This document shows positions 43,100 through 55,345 of a DNA stretch of 64,000 bases, in pieces; the first letter of the stretch is position 1; the number at the start of each line of letters is the position of its first letter. Both the position numbers and the translations under genes were made by a program. The DNA is from Anthoceros angustus (lineage: Eukaryota > Streptophyta > Anthocerotopsida > Anthocerotales > Anthocerotaceae): positions 1 through 64,000 of the forward strand of contig VJWM01000313.1 of the NCBI GenBank assembly GCA_010909165.1, given 5' to 3'. The notes beneath the pieces are model-generated. The model had not been told where the DNA came from. It did no database searches and saw only the letters and a program-made list of their open reading frames with translations.

Positions 43100-45900
43100 A
43101 ATTAACGGCCGTGGATAGTCATTTATTACGCAATTGGATAATTGACTCGGTGCATCTTTCCATGTTACTCCGCGAGAGTGGTTTAACACGTATGATGCTA
43201 CAAGGAAAGGATGCGTTAGGCTTGGAAATAACTATGCATGCGGATCGCGTGGGTGATGTGCAACTCAAGTTTGACAACGGATCTTCATTCATCTGAAGGG
43301 CGTTAGGCATGTTCGAAGTTGACAAGAGCATGATTAGCGCGGGGCGGTTGGATGATCTTTGGTTACCACCTTGGTTTGGGGATCACTCTTGGAAGATCTC
43401 CAAAGGTTCTCTTGTGTTAGCTCGTGGATCGAAGTGTGGCACTTTGTACTCACTTGAGTAAACATCAAAGATCATGTGATCGTGAGCAAATGTTTCCTTG
43501 TGGCATTGCGGTTAGGACATATGTCTCGAGAAGGGAATGAAGGTTTTATCTCGTTACGGTTATATCCTGTTAACTTCTCGATCTCTCGATGTGTGAGCAC
43601 TGTTTATATGGGAAGCAGACAAAATCATCACATCGAACAAAGGTAAAAGTAGGGTAAACCTCTTGAGTTGGTTCACGTGATGTATGTGGACCTATGCTCA
43701 CAGCATCATTAGGCGGTGCCTCTTATTTTGTCACTTTCATAGATGATTTCTCACGCAAGGTGTGGGTTTATCCTTTGAGGAAAAAGGATGAAGTTCGGCG
43801 GTGTTTGAAATTTGTCACCCTTGTAGAGAATCGGTCGCCACCGATTGAAGTGTCTAAGGGGAGATAATGGTGGAGTATGTTTGAAAGCTTTCCGGTCATT
43901 CGTGATTCCAAGGAATCGAGAATTATGCGTATCTCCTCCACAAAATGGTGTGGTGGCGGATGAAACCCATTCGGAGAGGATGCGTAGTTTGTTGTCAAAC
44001 TCGGATTGCCTAATGGGTTTTGGGCGACGGTGTCTCTGCAGTTCATCTTATTAACATCTCCTAATAAAATTTGATGAGTTCGAGCTATGGAAAGAAACCA
44101 TCCTACAAGCATCTGCGAGTGTTTGGGTACATGAGGCATCATGTTCCAAAAGAGTTTCGGGACAAGTTGGCACCTAAGTCCAAGAAATGTATTTTTCTTG
44201 GCTATGGTGATTCGGTGAGATGGGATACGTTTGTGGGATCCGAGGCTAGAAAGGTTGTTATTTCGACGTGTTCTTCAATGAGAACAAGATGCAAGCCTAC
44301 TCCAAGCGTGGAGGTGCGAAGGGTGATCTTCCAAGAAGATGGACATGATCATCATGGCGGTTGATAGCATGGTAATGTGTGAGCACATTCCTCCGATAGA
44401 TGAACCAAGAGTCGAACAAGCACCTATAGGTGCATGCTTCGTGGGTCGAGATTACACGACCTCACGGGTATGATCCATCTCGGATTATGTTATCGGATTG
44501 TGGGGAACCCTCTTCTTACAAAGAGGCTCATGTCGGTAACAAAGAGAAGTGGGAGAAGGCCATCGAAATGAATTGCATAAGAACCAAACTTGGGAGTTGG
44601 TTGTTGCCTAAGGATAAGAAGGCACTACCTGCAAATGGGTGTACAAGATGAAGGTCATACCGATGGCAAACCAAAGTACAAGTTGGTTGCTAAGGGTTTC
44701 AAGCAACAACCGCATTGACTTTGATGAGATTTTCTCACCGTAGTCAAAATGACAACTTTGCGATGTGTTCTTGCTTTGGTTGCGAGGATGATATGGAACT
44801 TATGCGGATGGATGTCAAGGGCATTCTTGCATGGTGACCTTCAAGAGGACGTCTACATGCAACGAAGGTTTTGTTGAGAAGGGCAAAGAATCGGTGTGCG
44901 AGTTGAGGAAGAGCCTTTATGGTTTGAAGCAGGCGAGTGGTATCACAAGTTCCACTCATTTATGCTTTCTCAAGGCTACAAGCGTAGCGATGAGGATCAT
45001 TGCCTCTATCTGAAGCAAGCTAAGGATCAAAGCTTGCTCATTTTGATCCTCTATGTGGATGATATGCTAATTCGCGATCTTGATGATTTGTTGAAGTCAA
45101 AGTTGAATGCTCACTTTGAAATAAGACTTGGGAGGCGAGCCATATACTTGGCATGCGTATTCGGAGCAGACATAAGCGTCACTTTATTTGTCTCGACGGA
45201 ATACGTGCTTCAACGTTTCAACATGGAGAAGGGAAGCCATTGGGTACTCCATTGCCTCCATATGTGAAACTTTCAAGCGCGGATTGCCCAAGCTACGAGG
45301 AGGACAAAGTGAAATGGAGAAGGTCCCATACTCATCGGTGTAGGGAGTTTGATGTATGCAATGATTGCTACGTCCGACATTGCCTTTGCGGTGGGAGTGG
45401 TTAGCGGTTTATGTCAAACGGCAAGAAGCATTGGGAGGCGATAAAAGGAGTTATGAGGTATCGAATGGTACAAAAGCTTTGTGCATATGTTTTGGTAGTG
45501 AAGATGCATGTGGTTGGGTACGAGATCGATTATCACGGATATGGACAAAGGTCCACATCAGTTATGTCTTCATTGCTTGGAGGCGATCTCATGGCGATCT
45601 CGTTTGCGATCGTGCATTCGCTATCTACCAGGCCGAGTATGTTGCAAGCGAGGCTTGCAAGGAAGCCATATGGCTTTCGTTTAGTGGAGACTTGGGGATC
45701 AAGGTTGGGTGTTGCATTGTGATAGCAGTGCTATCAATTGGCAAAGAATCCGATGTTTCATGCGAAGACTAAACATGTGGATGTGAAGTATCACTTCATT
45801 CGAGAGGTGTTGGATGACGAGGGTACAACTTGTCAAGGTTCACACCGGCGAACCTGCGATATTCTTACCAAGGGACTCTCTACGACAATTTGCACAAGCT
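43100..45900 (+). pseudogene. Copia pol (protease, integrase, RT, RNase H), copy II
   Basis: In order: NWIIDS of the protease (43130), DVQLKFDNGSSFI, integrase KQTKSSHRT and DDFSRKVWVYPLRKKD (43741-43790), KHLRVFGYM and KEFRDKLAPKSKKCIFLGYG (44110-44210), RT AFLHGDLQEDVYM-type segment, SLYGLKQA, LILYVDDMLI (45048), then RNase H KTKHVDVKYHFIREVLDDEG (45765-45820). Many one-base frame changes separate these blocks. Confidence 0.88.
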
Positions 45901-45961
45901 CGGACGATGGGCATGAGATAGTCCATTCTCCTGAAGGTAAATTGGCCTTTAAGTGGGAGGT

Positions 45962-46208
45962 TGTAAGGGTATTAAAGCCCAATGTACTTAGACTAATACA
46001 CTTAGTCTAAGTTAGGTGTCGATTAAGTATCATTAGTTTAGCTTAAGCTAATCACTAGGAAGCTTCTTGTGCTCCTTCCTAGCTTCTTGTGGAGCTTCCT
46101 AGGGAGCCTATTGGAGGTATAAATACCCTCCAAGCCTCATCTCAATGTGAGAGCTACTCTTGCCTCCTCCTCTCCTCTCCTCTTTCCCACCATGGCTGCC
46201 CACGATCC
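45962..46208 (+). repeat. Copia 3' LTR, copy II
   Basis: Starts TGTAAGGGTATTAAAG after the polypurine tract and ends near gatcc before TGCTT. Contains the same U3 dyads and TATA hairpin as copy I. Confidence 0.88.
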
Positions 46209-46213
46209 TGCTT

Positions 46214-47474
46214 CACAAGCACTCGGCCAATTCTCCTAGGGTGGTCCCTTTGGCTTGCTGAAATTTGCTCCTTGACTCTGCGGGCCATCAGCTGGATCCC
46301 TCACGTCGCTCCATCGCCCTTCCTCCAAGGCGGGTAGTGGTGCCTGGCCCCCGGGCCTTCTTTTGTTCTCCTTTCCTTCTCTCCTACCGTGAGAACCTGG
46401 CGTGGGTGCCCCTGCGGTGAGCTGCTCCCCTGGGTAGGTGCCTACCACCTAGTGGTGGCTGTTGCGGCGCGCTCTTCAGCTATTCTCCTTCCCTTCTCTC
46501 ACCAGGTGCACCTTTCTGGGTGTTAACGCCTACCCGTGAGTGAGCGCTCCCCTGGCGGTGGCCTACCTACCGTGGTATGCTACTACCACGATAGCCCACC
46601 CTCTTGGGTGGTGCCTCCCTAGGGTGGTGTGCCTCACTAGGCACAAGCGAGATGGTGGGGACTCCCCACCCGGGTATCCCCTCCTGTGGTAGTTCTCCTC
46701 TCATAGACTACCATTTGGGATTATCTCAAGAGGATGTGCATCTCCTTCCAACTCCTTGCTTGTGAGAAGCCCTTGGTTTCCACAAATGCACCAAATAGGT
46801 GCTAAGGTAGCAGGCCTTGGCCTTCCTCATCCACAATTTGGCTTGAGGAGCTTCTCCGGTGGTGGATGTAGGCCTCATACATGATGGTCCCCAATCGGCT
46901 TGGCTCCTCGAAATCTTCCACAAAATTGGAGGAAGTTGGTCTTTGAAATAAGGGCGTTGGTTACCAACCCCAACACAATCTTTGAAGAGCCTCCACTTGA
47001 CTCCTTGATGCTCTCTTTTCCAGCCATTCTTGGCGTGGGCCTTCACTCCTCCATCCATCATGTCGAGGAACTCCTGCGGAATGTCGGAGGGCGTCCTCTT
47101 CCTCCATTCGACCTTTCGAGGAGCAATTCGAGCTCTCCTCCGGTCTCCCCACAGCCGAATGCTCCTTACGGTCCGGCGAGGATCCGTTCGAGCATTCCTT
47201 CGGTCGCGGGGTGCCGATTGATGGAGGTTGATGTAACACTCCTCAATCAATTCCAAATTGGTGTAGGCCCATTGGCGGCCATACACCCATCCCAGTGGAT
47301 GTTCTCCTCCTCTCGCCTTGCGAAAATCACTAAATCCACAGGGTTGGGCTGAGCAAAGCAAGTGAATTGGGCATCAAGCTCACCTCCTCGTGGCCCCTCT
47401 CTTCTTTCCTTTCCTTCTCGCGAGGAGAGCCTTTGCCAGCGGCTCCTTCCCTTGCCTTTTCCTCCTCGAGGCAT
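46214..47474 (-). pseudogene. ORF X, N-terminal part (copy II)
   Basis: Start codon at 47474 (MPRGGKGKG). The minus-strand frame 47361-46726 covers the GRQWAYTNLELIEECYINLHQS block and later FLDMMDGGVKAHAKNGW. Collinear with 15908-17084. Confidence 0.5.
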
Positions 47475-47489
47475 GGCGCGTCTTCCTTT

Positions 47490-48270
47490 CAAGTGCAAGG
47501 AGAATTACTTCCCAATGCAAATTGGTGCTCCAAACTTCTCTTCAAACACTTCTCCTTGGGTAGCAACCACACTTCACACTGCACGTTGCTCCAGTCTTTC
47601 TGCGGTTGCCTCCTCCCGTTGTCCTTCTTCGGGCGGGCGCCGCGCCGATTTTCCGCTCTTCACGCCTTCAATTCTATGACCCACTTACCGTGCTTTGCTT
47701 CGGCGCTTCCACACTTTCCTCTCCGATTGGCGTGGCGGCTTCTCCCACTGCTCGCGGCACTCCGCGTTTTCCTTCCACGGTCGCTCCGCCTCGCGGTTGT
47801 TGGTCTCCTTCGATGGGCGCGCGCCCCGCGCCACCCGGCTTGCTCGTGGCGATGGCGGCCTCTCTTCTCGCGATGGCGGTCTTCCTTCCTTTTGTTCGTT
47901 TCGCGGCTCGCTCTTGTTCTTGAAGTGGAAGCGCGCCCAAAGCGCACTTTGCCCTCCTTGGATGTACGGCGGCTGCACCCTAGATTGGGTTCATCATTCC
48001 AAAATCCTAATTCTATCTAAACTACCTATTTTCCTATCACGCTATCCTAATTAACTTTCTAATTACTCTATATATTTATTCCCTATTGGTGAGCATATAT
48101 AGTGGATATCCCCTCTATTCTAAATTTCCTTTTGGCGAGATTTGTCGACCTACCGCGGTAGTCGCGGCTTACTGATTGCTCCCCCTCACCTAGGCGTGGT
48201 GTGGCGACCTACGGTGTACCGACCTACCAACCTTCGGTTGCCCTCACCTCGCAAATTCGTTTGACCCGTT
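47490..48270. other. Basic stretch and AT-rich spacer between integrase and ORF X (unit II)
   Basis: 47660-47978 is open on the minus strand for an Arg/Lys-rich sequence, as in unit I. 48060-48130 holds the conserved tatatatttattccctattgg and gagcatatatagtgg words. No other feature seen. Confidence 0.3.
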
Positions 48271-48289
48271 CTTCTTCTGGGATATCCTC

Positions 48290-49400
48290 TTTCTTCCTAA
48301 CAATATCCTACAACTCTAGCTTCAAGATTCTCGAAATTTTGGCATGCTCCTCTTCAATCGTTCTAGCCAAAAAATCAAACTTGTTGTCTTGGCTCTTTTG
48401 GGCTGGTTGCCCAAACTTTTCGTTCCACATACTCCCCACCTCACTGTTTGCGTCCTAACAACAGGCCTCAGTTGAAGGTACTTCTTGACCTTCCACCCAT
48501 TCTCGGTAATTCGCCACTGCGAGTTGCAGATCCATTCTGTATCTGCGACCACCTAGGTCCCATCCATCTTAGCCTAAGCTTCCTGGAAAGTCTAGGTAAC
48601 TATCATATAGAAGAACCAAATCCCGTCCACGATAGTCTCTTGCTTCCTCAACCTCCCATCATGCATCTTTTACGAGTTCACGAATCCATGGGTTTCTTCT
48701 AAAGCATCCTCCCTCGTTCCTCTGCTCTATGAAGCGATTCTAGTCTAGCTACAGCTATCCTCTGTCATCGTTCATCCTCCATGATCCTGTAGGTAGGTAC
48801 TTCAAATTCCACGGGCATCACGGAGACATGCCATATGTTAGATAATAAGGGTCTTCTTGGTGGTTACCTTCTCCATGTCTGTAGGCCACGTCTTGAATGC
48901 AACTTAGCATCCCAATCATACATGTGTCGATTACCTTGGTGAGGATTGTGCAGCAACCCATTCGTCTTCTCCGTCAATCCATTCGCTTTGGGGTTGTAGT
49001 CGTCTTCGATGCGAATGTTGAAGTAGGTGGTTAGGGACTCAACGAGTTGAGGAAATGTGTCCCCGTCGTGACCAACTCTAAAGGACATCCGTACCTCGTT
49101 ATGATGTTCTCGAATAAAAACTTGCTCGGTGCGTCGTCCTTCCTCTTGCTTGCTTCCACCATCTTGTACAATAATCCGTAGCCACCAAAATGTCGCTTCC
49201 TTGTCCATTGCGTTGGTGGTTTGATTCCTCTGATCGATTCCCCACTTCTCGAGCGGTGCTAACGGTAAGATGTAGGTAAGAGGCCATTGTGTGACAACGC
49301 GCCCAACCCTCGACGCATCACACCTCGGTGAACTCCCACATCCTTTTGCATCGTAGCCACCATTTCAAAATCTTCTTAGGTCACTGTGCGAATAGTGTCA
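48290..49400 (-). pseudogene. Gypsy integrase (unit II)
   Basis: Collinear with 17960-19350. NPKANGLTEKTNGLL with the catalytic Glu is visible near 48940-48985, and ESLTTYFNIR before it. Compared with unit I the first and second Asp regions have indels. An earlier part reads MASYLHLTVST, upstream of the core. Confidence 0.8.
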
Positions 49401-50199
49401 CCTGCCTCTTACGCATGTAATGCCTGTGGAGTGCCTTCTTCAACCTCGAGGCATCGGATCTTTATCGTCGGGCCCTTGTTTATGCAGACATGCCTTCAGC
49501 GGTAGGGGCGGCTTTATGGAGAAAGACAGCCGCCTTCCCTGGACAACCATCGGCATGATTCCATGCTCCGAGGCGTACTTCACCATTCAGATATCGGGCA
49601 TGAACGCCCCTCGCGTTCTAATCTCCTCCTCCCGGGCACGTCTCCTCACCTCCGTCCGTTAGTAGCTCCGGATGGCGTGGATCCATCTCCCATCGCCTCT
49701 TGCTTCCATGCACATTCCTCGCTGCGGCCCGTTTCTCCTCCTAACAGCTGATTTCTTCCATTCTGCTGGTCTAGCCTCGTCTAGGTCCAGCTCGTGCTTC
49801 CATGGCGACCTCTTCCTTTTGCCTCCATGGTCCTCTTGGAGTGATTTCCCTGAATCATACCTCCTTCTCTGCAATTTTCAAACTTGTCATGGGATGCATC
49901 TCCTTCCTCGCCCTCTGGCGCACCACCTCCTAGGGCCTTCTCCTCCTCGCGGCCCATGGCGCTGCGCCAAGTGGGGCCTTCCGTCGCTCAGCGGTGCTCT
50001 CATGTCTTGCCTCCTTGCCAACGTGGCCTCCACTTGCAGCCCTCCGCTCACCCTTGATTCAGCCTCCTCCTTGCGCCCATGCTGGCGCCATCCTATCTCG
50101 GTTCCAGTTCTGCTGCGGCTTTTCTCACAACGCTCCCTTCTTGCTCATTTGGCCTCTGCGGCAACAAGACTTGCTGATTCTTAGGCCGTCTACAACATG

Positions 50200-50757
50200 C
50201 TCGTCCTCCCCTTGACCCGGGTGGCGACCAACTCCTCGTCGAAATCGATCATCGTGGCCTCAAGTCGCTCTCCGGTTTTGAGAAATCAATTCGATGTTGC
50301 TTCCACCTAGTCTACGTCGTAGTCAAACTCTTGCAGCGGTAGTACCCATCGGCAATCCTTCACGACAAATCGGCTTGTTGACAAGATACTTCACGCAAAA
50401 TGGTCAACATGAAGCGTCACCTTGCAAGCAAGCGATAGTGTCTAAACTTCTTACGAGTAAATGATACCAAGACCTCTCCGCTCCGTGGTTGAGTAGTTCT
50501 TTTCGGTCGTGACATCTACATAGAAAATCGGATGATCCGTTTCTTCTCGTCCTTAAAGCGGTCCCAATGGCATAGCGGACACATCCGTATACATGAAGCT
50601 CCGGTCTGGCGGTAAAGTTGGTGCGCTCAAGCTGTCCTTCTGAAAAGCCTCTGTCTTGCATTGGTCCATTCGAAGGTGTATCCTTCTTGGTCAATTGTGT
50701 CAACAAGGCTGCCTTCTTGGCGAAATCCTTGATGAACCTCTGTAATATCCTACCCAC
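50200..50757 (-). pseudogene. Gypsy RNase H region (unit II)
   Basis: RFIKDFAKKAALLTQLTKKD near 50690-50735 and VRYAIGTAL near 50560 correspond to RT connection and RNase H of unit I. More degraded than unit I. Confidence 0.78.
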
Positions 50758-51800
50758 ACAAAAGCCTTTTGCCTCACCGTTTGTGGTGCGTCCATCTCAT
50801 ATGCTACCTTCTCCTTATCTACCAATCCTCGTCTGACTCGATGTGCTAACAAAATGCCCTCCGTCATGCCAAAATAACACTTCCCGGATGAAGTTTCATG
50901 TTCGACTCTGCATTTGAAACATTGCCTCAAATGGTCTAGATGCGTTCTCCTCCAAACACGAAATCATCGGAATACCTCCATGAACTTCCTCGGAAAATCT
51001 CGGAATATCGCGTTCACCACTGGAAAGTGGCGGGGCATTACACAACCGAAGGGCTTGAATAGCGTAAGTTCCCCAATCCGTTGTGAGCGTTGTCTTGTCG
51101 ATCCTCCTCCTTGCAGTTGATTGTACCGATATCCGAAACACATCTCCAGCTCATGTCCACACCTGTCCATGAAAGGTAAAGGTGATGATCCTTCTTCGTT
51201 GCTTCATTGAGCTTCACGAAATCTTGACACGAACCTTTCCTGCTTCTTTGGTACAATCACGATGTGCGACCCACTCGTGAGCGGATAAATCACCCGCCTC
51301 CAAATATTGGTCGGTGATCCTTAACAACCATGGAATACTTGGGATTCGATGTATTGCTTGATCCTCATGTCTTGCCCTCCTTCAATCGATTCGATGTATC
51401 CCAGTTCTTCCGGTATTCCTGTCATGTCGGTAATCTTGAAGGCAAACACATCGACATACTCTAAAGCACTCTGAAACTCTTCTTTCTATCTCCTAGGTAC
51501 TAGAAAATCTTGACTACCTTGCTAGGTTCTAACTCTAGGTCTTCTCGCATGGGATCTACATATGTTCCTTGGGCTGCTACCTATCATTCGGATCCCTCTT
51601 AAAAATCTCGATCATAAGCTTACCCTTCCAAAAGGCTACTCCTTCTATGCCTCATCTTGACTCTTCTATGACTTCTCTATGTAAGCAGGTACACCAAATC
51701 ACTCTTTATTTGACCTCGGTGACCCGATGCTCGATCCTTTGCAGGAGCTTACCCGTGCTACAGGGTGTACCCATCGGTGGGTTGCGGACTCCCCTCATAA
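50758..51800 (-). pseudogene. Gypsy reverse transcriptase, uninterrupted (unit II)
   Basis: Contains IFRDFPRKFMEVF before a FxDD-type site near 50965-50990, KLNEATKKDHH near 51205-51225, IVPKKQERF near 51240-51260, and the N-terminal TDMTGIPEELGYIESIEGG near 51375-51430. The latter spans the point where unit I carries the 8.9 kb transposon. It copies retroelement RNA into DNA. Frames are shifted by short indels. Confidence 0.85.
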
Positions 51801-52400
51801 GGAGCCTTGCTCCATGACACAAAGCGATCGCCGCGGTCCGTTCTGGACTTGAAGGTGATGCCACTCGACCAAAATCAAAAACACACGCGTACCATACAAC
51901 CAAGGCCTACCTATCAAAACCTTATAGCCTAAATCCGAACCGCATCACAATGTAGGTAAGATGGAAGGTGAGTCCCCAATCGTGGGTACATTCTTCACCC
52001 CCAGTGGCTTTCTCCTTATGCCATCCGTAAAAATACTCGGGCGGGTGAAACTCGGTGAACCCAAGTTGATGAGTCTCCTCCGTCATCAAGTTGACTCCGA
52101 TCCGAATCTAATGGCACGTCGGGCACCAAACACCGCAATTTCAACCTCAATCTCGGGTGCCCCAAATCAATGAGTTCGACCACATTTACTCCAGGCCGTT
52201 TCTCCCTCCCCACTTGCTTGATTCCGATCGCCTCCTTCACAATTTTGCGGGATCTCGGACTCACAGCAGCAAGTGACCACAAATTCGCGGTCAAGTAATG
52301 CGTCGTGGCGATTTATCGACAAGGTTTCCTCCCGCTTGCAGCCACAGCTGGTCGATTCCGACCTTATTGGTAAAGTTCCCATGATCCCCTTGGGACCCCT
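51801..52400 (-). pseudogene. Gypsy protease region, copy III (lacking the 3.6 kb element)
   Basis: Continuous from RT linker into retropepsin, with the uninterrupted site at 51881-51890. VNVVELIDLG and VPLDSD precede the active-site indel. A frame 52294-52016 covers SPRSRKIVKEAIG and PARVFLRMA. Confidence 0.75.
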
Positions 52401-55320
52401 ACCGGCGGATCAACACGGCTCTCCGCCCGCTTTTGTCGGGTGAGCTTTAGCTCATCTTCCGGCCGCCCGCCGCGGTCGAGGAGCGGTTCGTTCCTCTCCT
52501 CCTTGGCCTTCCACCGCCCTTGGGGTCCCAGTAGTGCCGGCAGTGATCTGCCCTTGGTGGGTGGGCTCCGCTCCTTCTCACGCTTGACGCGCGCGTCTCG
52601 AGGCCAGGTGAGTCGTCCTCACCTTCCTCCGCTTCCTTTCCTCTGTTCACGCCGTTTTCCGCGCGGCCTTTCTCTCGGCTTGATCGGTGGTCACCTTGGC
52701 CACCATCAACCTTCATCCGCTCATCTCTCCTTCATACCCCTCTTCCACGATCCACGATGTCTGCTGGATCCAGGAATCATCCTCCACCTTCGGGGTGGTA
52801 GTCGCATGATTCGGGTTGGGCTTCTCTTCACTGCGGCTCGTGAACACGACTCTGGTCTGGTGTCACTCGCGTCACCCGCACAGGATCCCCATTTTATGTC
52901 CCAATTCCATACACGGCAAAGGGTACATAACCACTTGCCGTGGTTACGGGCATTCATTTGAGTAGTGACGGTGCTCGCAATTATAACAACACCACTGGAA
53001 TCGCCGCCCGGTGCGATGGATCGGTCTCCATTGTCCTGGCGATGTCGGTCGCGATCCATACCTTGAGGCGGTGTCGGTTGGTCGCCCTCATTGATTGAGG
53101 TGGCCGACTTCGGTGACGCTTGCACTGGTAGCTTCATCCACATACCAATAATCTCCGGCATGACGGTTTCCACATGATTTACCGCATGTCGTGGTGCGAA
53201 TACATTCCTTGGTGTGTCCGTTTGATGACAAAAAGCAATACACCAAGCGCCCGTGAGGAGATCTTCGTGGAGCTTGATTCTTCACGCTTGACCTCTAACT
53301 CGGTCAATCTCTTGGTCAAAGCCTCCACTTGTCCGCAATCCCTCCTCTGCTGCAGACGTTTCTCCCTTCTCCATCCAACGGACCGTCTTCCCCTCTCCTT
53401 CTCCAATCGCGTTCCGCCTCTTCTTGTCCTTTTGACCTTCTCCGGGTCCTTCTTCATTTCGTTCGTAGGCCTTCTCGATTCCTCATCCGATGTGGAGCTT
53501 TCTTGAGTTCACTGTCCTCACTTTGATGAGGAGGCGATGGAGGAGGTGGGGAAGACGAGGAGCTAGATCTCCTCGATCCTTTCCTCTTCTTATGACTTCG
53601 CCTCTTCTTCTTCTCCTCCCCAACTCGGCGGACTCCCATTCCTCGGCTAAGCGGAGGCCCTTACGTCTTCGTCCCGCTGCGGTGTACCTCCATTTTCGCG
53701 ACAAGCCACTCACAAACCAATCCAGCGCTTGTGAGTACCAGGTGGTGGATCTCCGGCCTCTCGGGTGCACATTTGAACTCGATCCGGATATCCATAAAAC
53801 CTCTCCACATAATCAAACAAAGATCTCGTTTCTTCCTGAAGGGTCTCAACTTTGCCAAAGTGTGGTGTGCGTGAGCCCTCGGAACCGATTCAAGAAATGC
53901 TTGAGAGCTTCCCAATGGCGCACCGAATTATAGGTGCGACCATACCCTTGTGCATGCCCTCTCGGTCCGGAAGATCGTGATCGATCGACTCCATCCTCCA
54001 AATTGCGTGGAGCTCGAAAGTTCTTACAAGCCTCGCGTCATCTCCCTTCTTCTTCGCGAATTTGACGTATTCTTTGGCGACTATGAAGTTCCTCCTCCTC
54101 CACCAACTCCACTCATGTTGCTCGGTGTCCTGCCAACACTCTTCTCCGGGGTAAGAAACATCGGGATCCTTGAGTCGAAATCTTCTACCAGCGAGGAGTA
54201 GCGACCTCCCTCTGGTTCGTCCCAGATCAAGATCGAGATTCGATCGAGTCGTTCCGCCAAATCCTCGACCAAGCACGAAATTCCCGCTGGCGACCTGTCG
54301 TCCTGTCGATTTGGAAGATGAGGGGTGGTCTCACCGCTTTGAGAAGCAAAGCGTCGCGGGCGTTCGCGGTTGAACTCGTGCTCGGGAGGCGCCCCTTCCT
54401 TCTTTGGACACCTTCTCTTCTCGACCTCCTTCCTCTCGGCCGGTGATCTCGCCTCTTCTTCCTCCTTCTCATCCGTTCGCTCCGCGCGAGTCGGCGACTC
54501 CATCCTCCAATTAGCGTGGGAGGCGTGCTCGAAAGTTCTTACAGCGCCTCCATCTCCCTTCTTCTTCTCGAATTTGACGTATTCTTTGGAGGAATGGCGG
54601 TCCTCCTCCTCACCAACTCCACTCATGTTGCTCGCGTTGCTGCCCCAACTTCTTCTTCCCGAGGAAAGCAGATCGGGATCCTTTGAGCGAAATCTTGACC
54701 AGCGGAGTAGCGACCTCCCTTGTGGTTCGTCCCAAAATCAATTGATCGATTCGATCGACGTTCCAAATCCTCCGACCAGCACGAAATTCCCGCTCACGGC
54801 GACCTCGTCGTCGGTCGATTCATTTGGGGTGGTCTCACCGCTTTGAGAAGCAAAGCGTCGTGGCGTTCCGGCGTGCGGGTGAGTCGTGCTCGGGAGGCGC
54901 CTTCCTCGCTGGACACCAATTCTCTTCGACCTCCTTCCTCTACCGGTGATCTCGCCTCTTCCTCCAATTTCTCCGTCCGTTCACCTCCGCCTTTCACAGG
55001 CGACTTCTTCCGATCGCTTTCTCTACTTCCTCCTGCGCTCGGTAGCGGCGGTGACTCTTCCCTTGATTTCTTAGGCTCGTAAATCTCTTGCGGTGACGGT
55101 GGTGACCTCTGCGTGTATCTCGAGATCGACCCTACGACATCGCAACCATCCTCATGTCCTCCAACCCACAGTGTTAAGAAGGAAGCAAACCACACCCCTT
55201 TGTCTCAACCATTCACCCCTATGACAACTTAGGCGTGGAATTCCTTCTCACAACATATGGTCGACCCTCGGTCCTTCTGAAAAACATTACGCAGCGATGG
55301 AAACCACAAAACTTCAAACT
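52400..55320 (-). pseudogene. Gypsy gag with CCHC knuckle (unit III only)
   Basis: Gag forms the particle shell and binds RNA. A zinc-knuckle remnant CYNCEHRHYSNEC is legible on the minus strand near 52950-52995. Upstream are Arg/Glu/Ser/Pro-rich stretches with two ~500-bp tandem copies of SPVKGG/EARSPVEE-type sequence (53987-54995). This is the only place in the window where gag and PBS survive; in units I and II the SAUR segment sits here. No continuous frame. Confidence 0.65.
53987..54995. repeat. ~509-bp tandem duplication within gypsy gag
   Basis: Both units start gactccatcctccaa (53987 and 54496) and run through ctcgaaagttcttaca, ccaactccactcatgttgctcg, cacgaaattcccgct and tggtctcaccgctttgagaa. 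They differ by short indels. Confidence 0.88.
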
Positions 55321-55345
55321 TTCAACAAGTCCCGAGCGCCAAAAA
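55321..55345 (-). promoter_or_regulatory. Gypsy primer binding site
   Basis: Read on the minus strand it gives TTTTTGGCGCTCGGGACTTG immediately after the LTR end CCTACCACA. TTTGGCGC after the LTR is the usual form in many plant gypsy elements. The middle is shorter than the common form, probably through an indel. Confidence 0.65.

Larger units (their letters stand above)
41279..46208 (+). mobile_element. Ty1/copia retrotransposon, copy II
   Basis: Same element at the same target (TGCTT at 41275-41279 and 46209-46213) as copy I. 5' LTR 41279-41516, PBS 41518-41533, GC-rich leader 41572-42165, gag ATG 42302, zinc knuckle near 42928-42975, protease 43111-43350, integrase 43500-44400, RT 44520-45140 with LYVDDMLI near 45048-45075, RNase H 45150-45900, polypurine tract before 45962, 3' LTR 45962-46208. 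Gag is open from 42302 to a stop at 42529. Confidence 0.92.
30517..51800. repeat. Tandem unit II of the array
   Basis: This unit is collinear with unit I, with an offset that falls from 30516 at the start to about 30230 near the RT gene because unit II is slightly shorter. It has the 3.6 kb element, the SAUR segment and the copia insertion at the same sites as unit I, but an uninterrupted RT region where unit I has the TIR transposon (empty site near 51385-51410). Confidence 0.9.
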
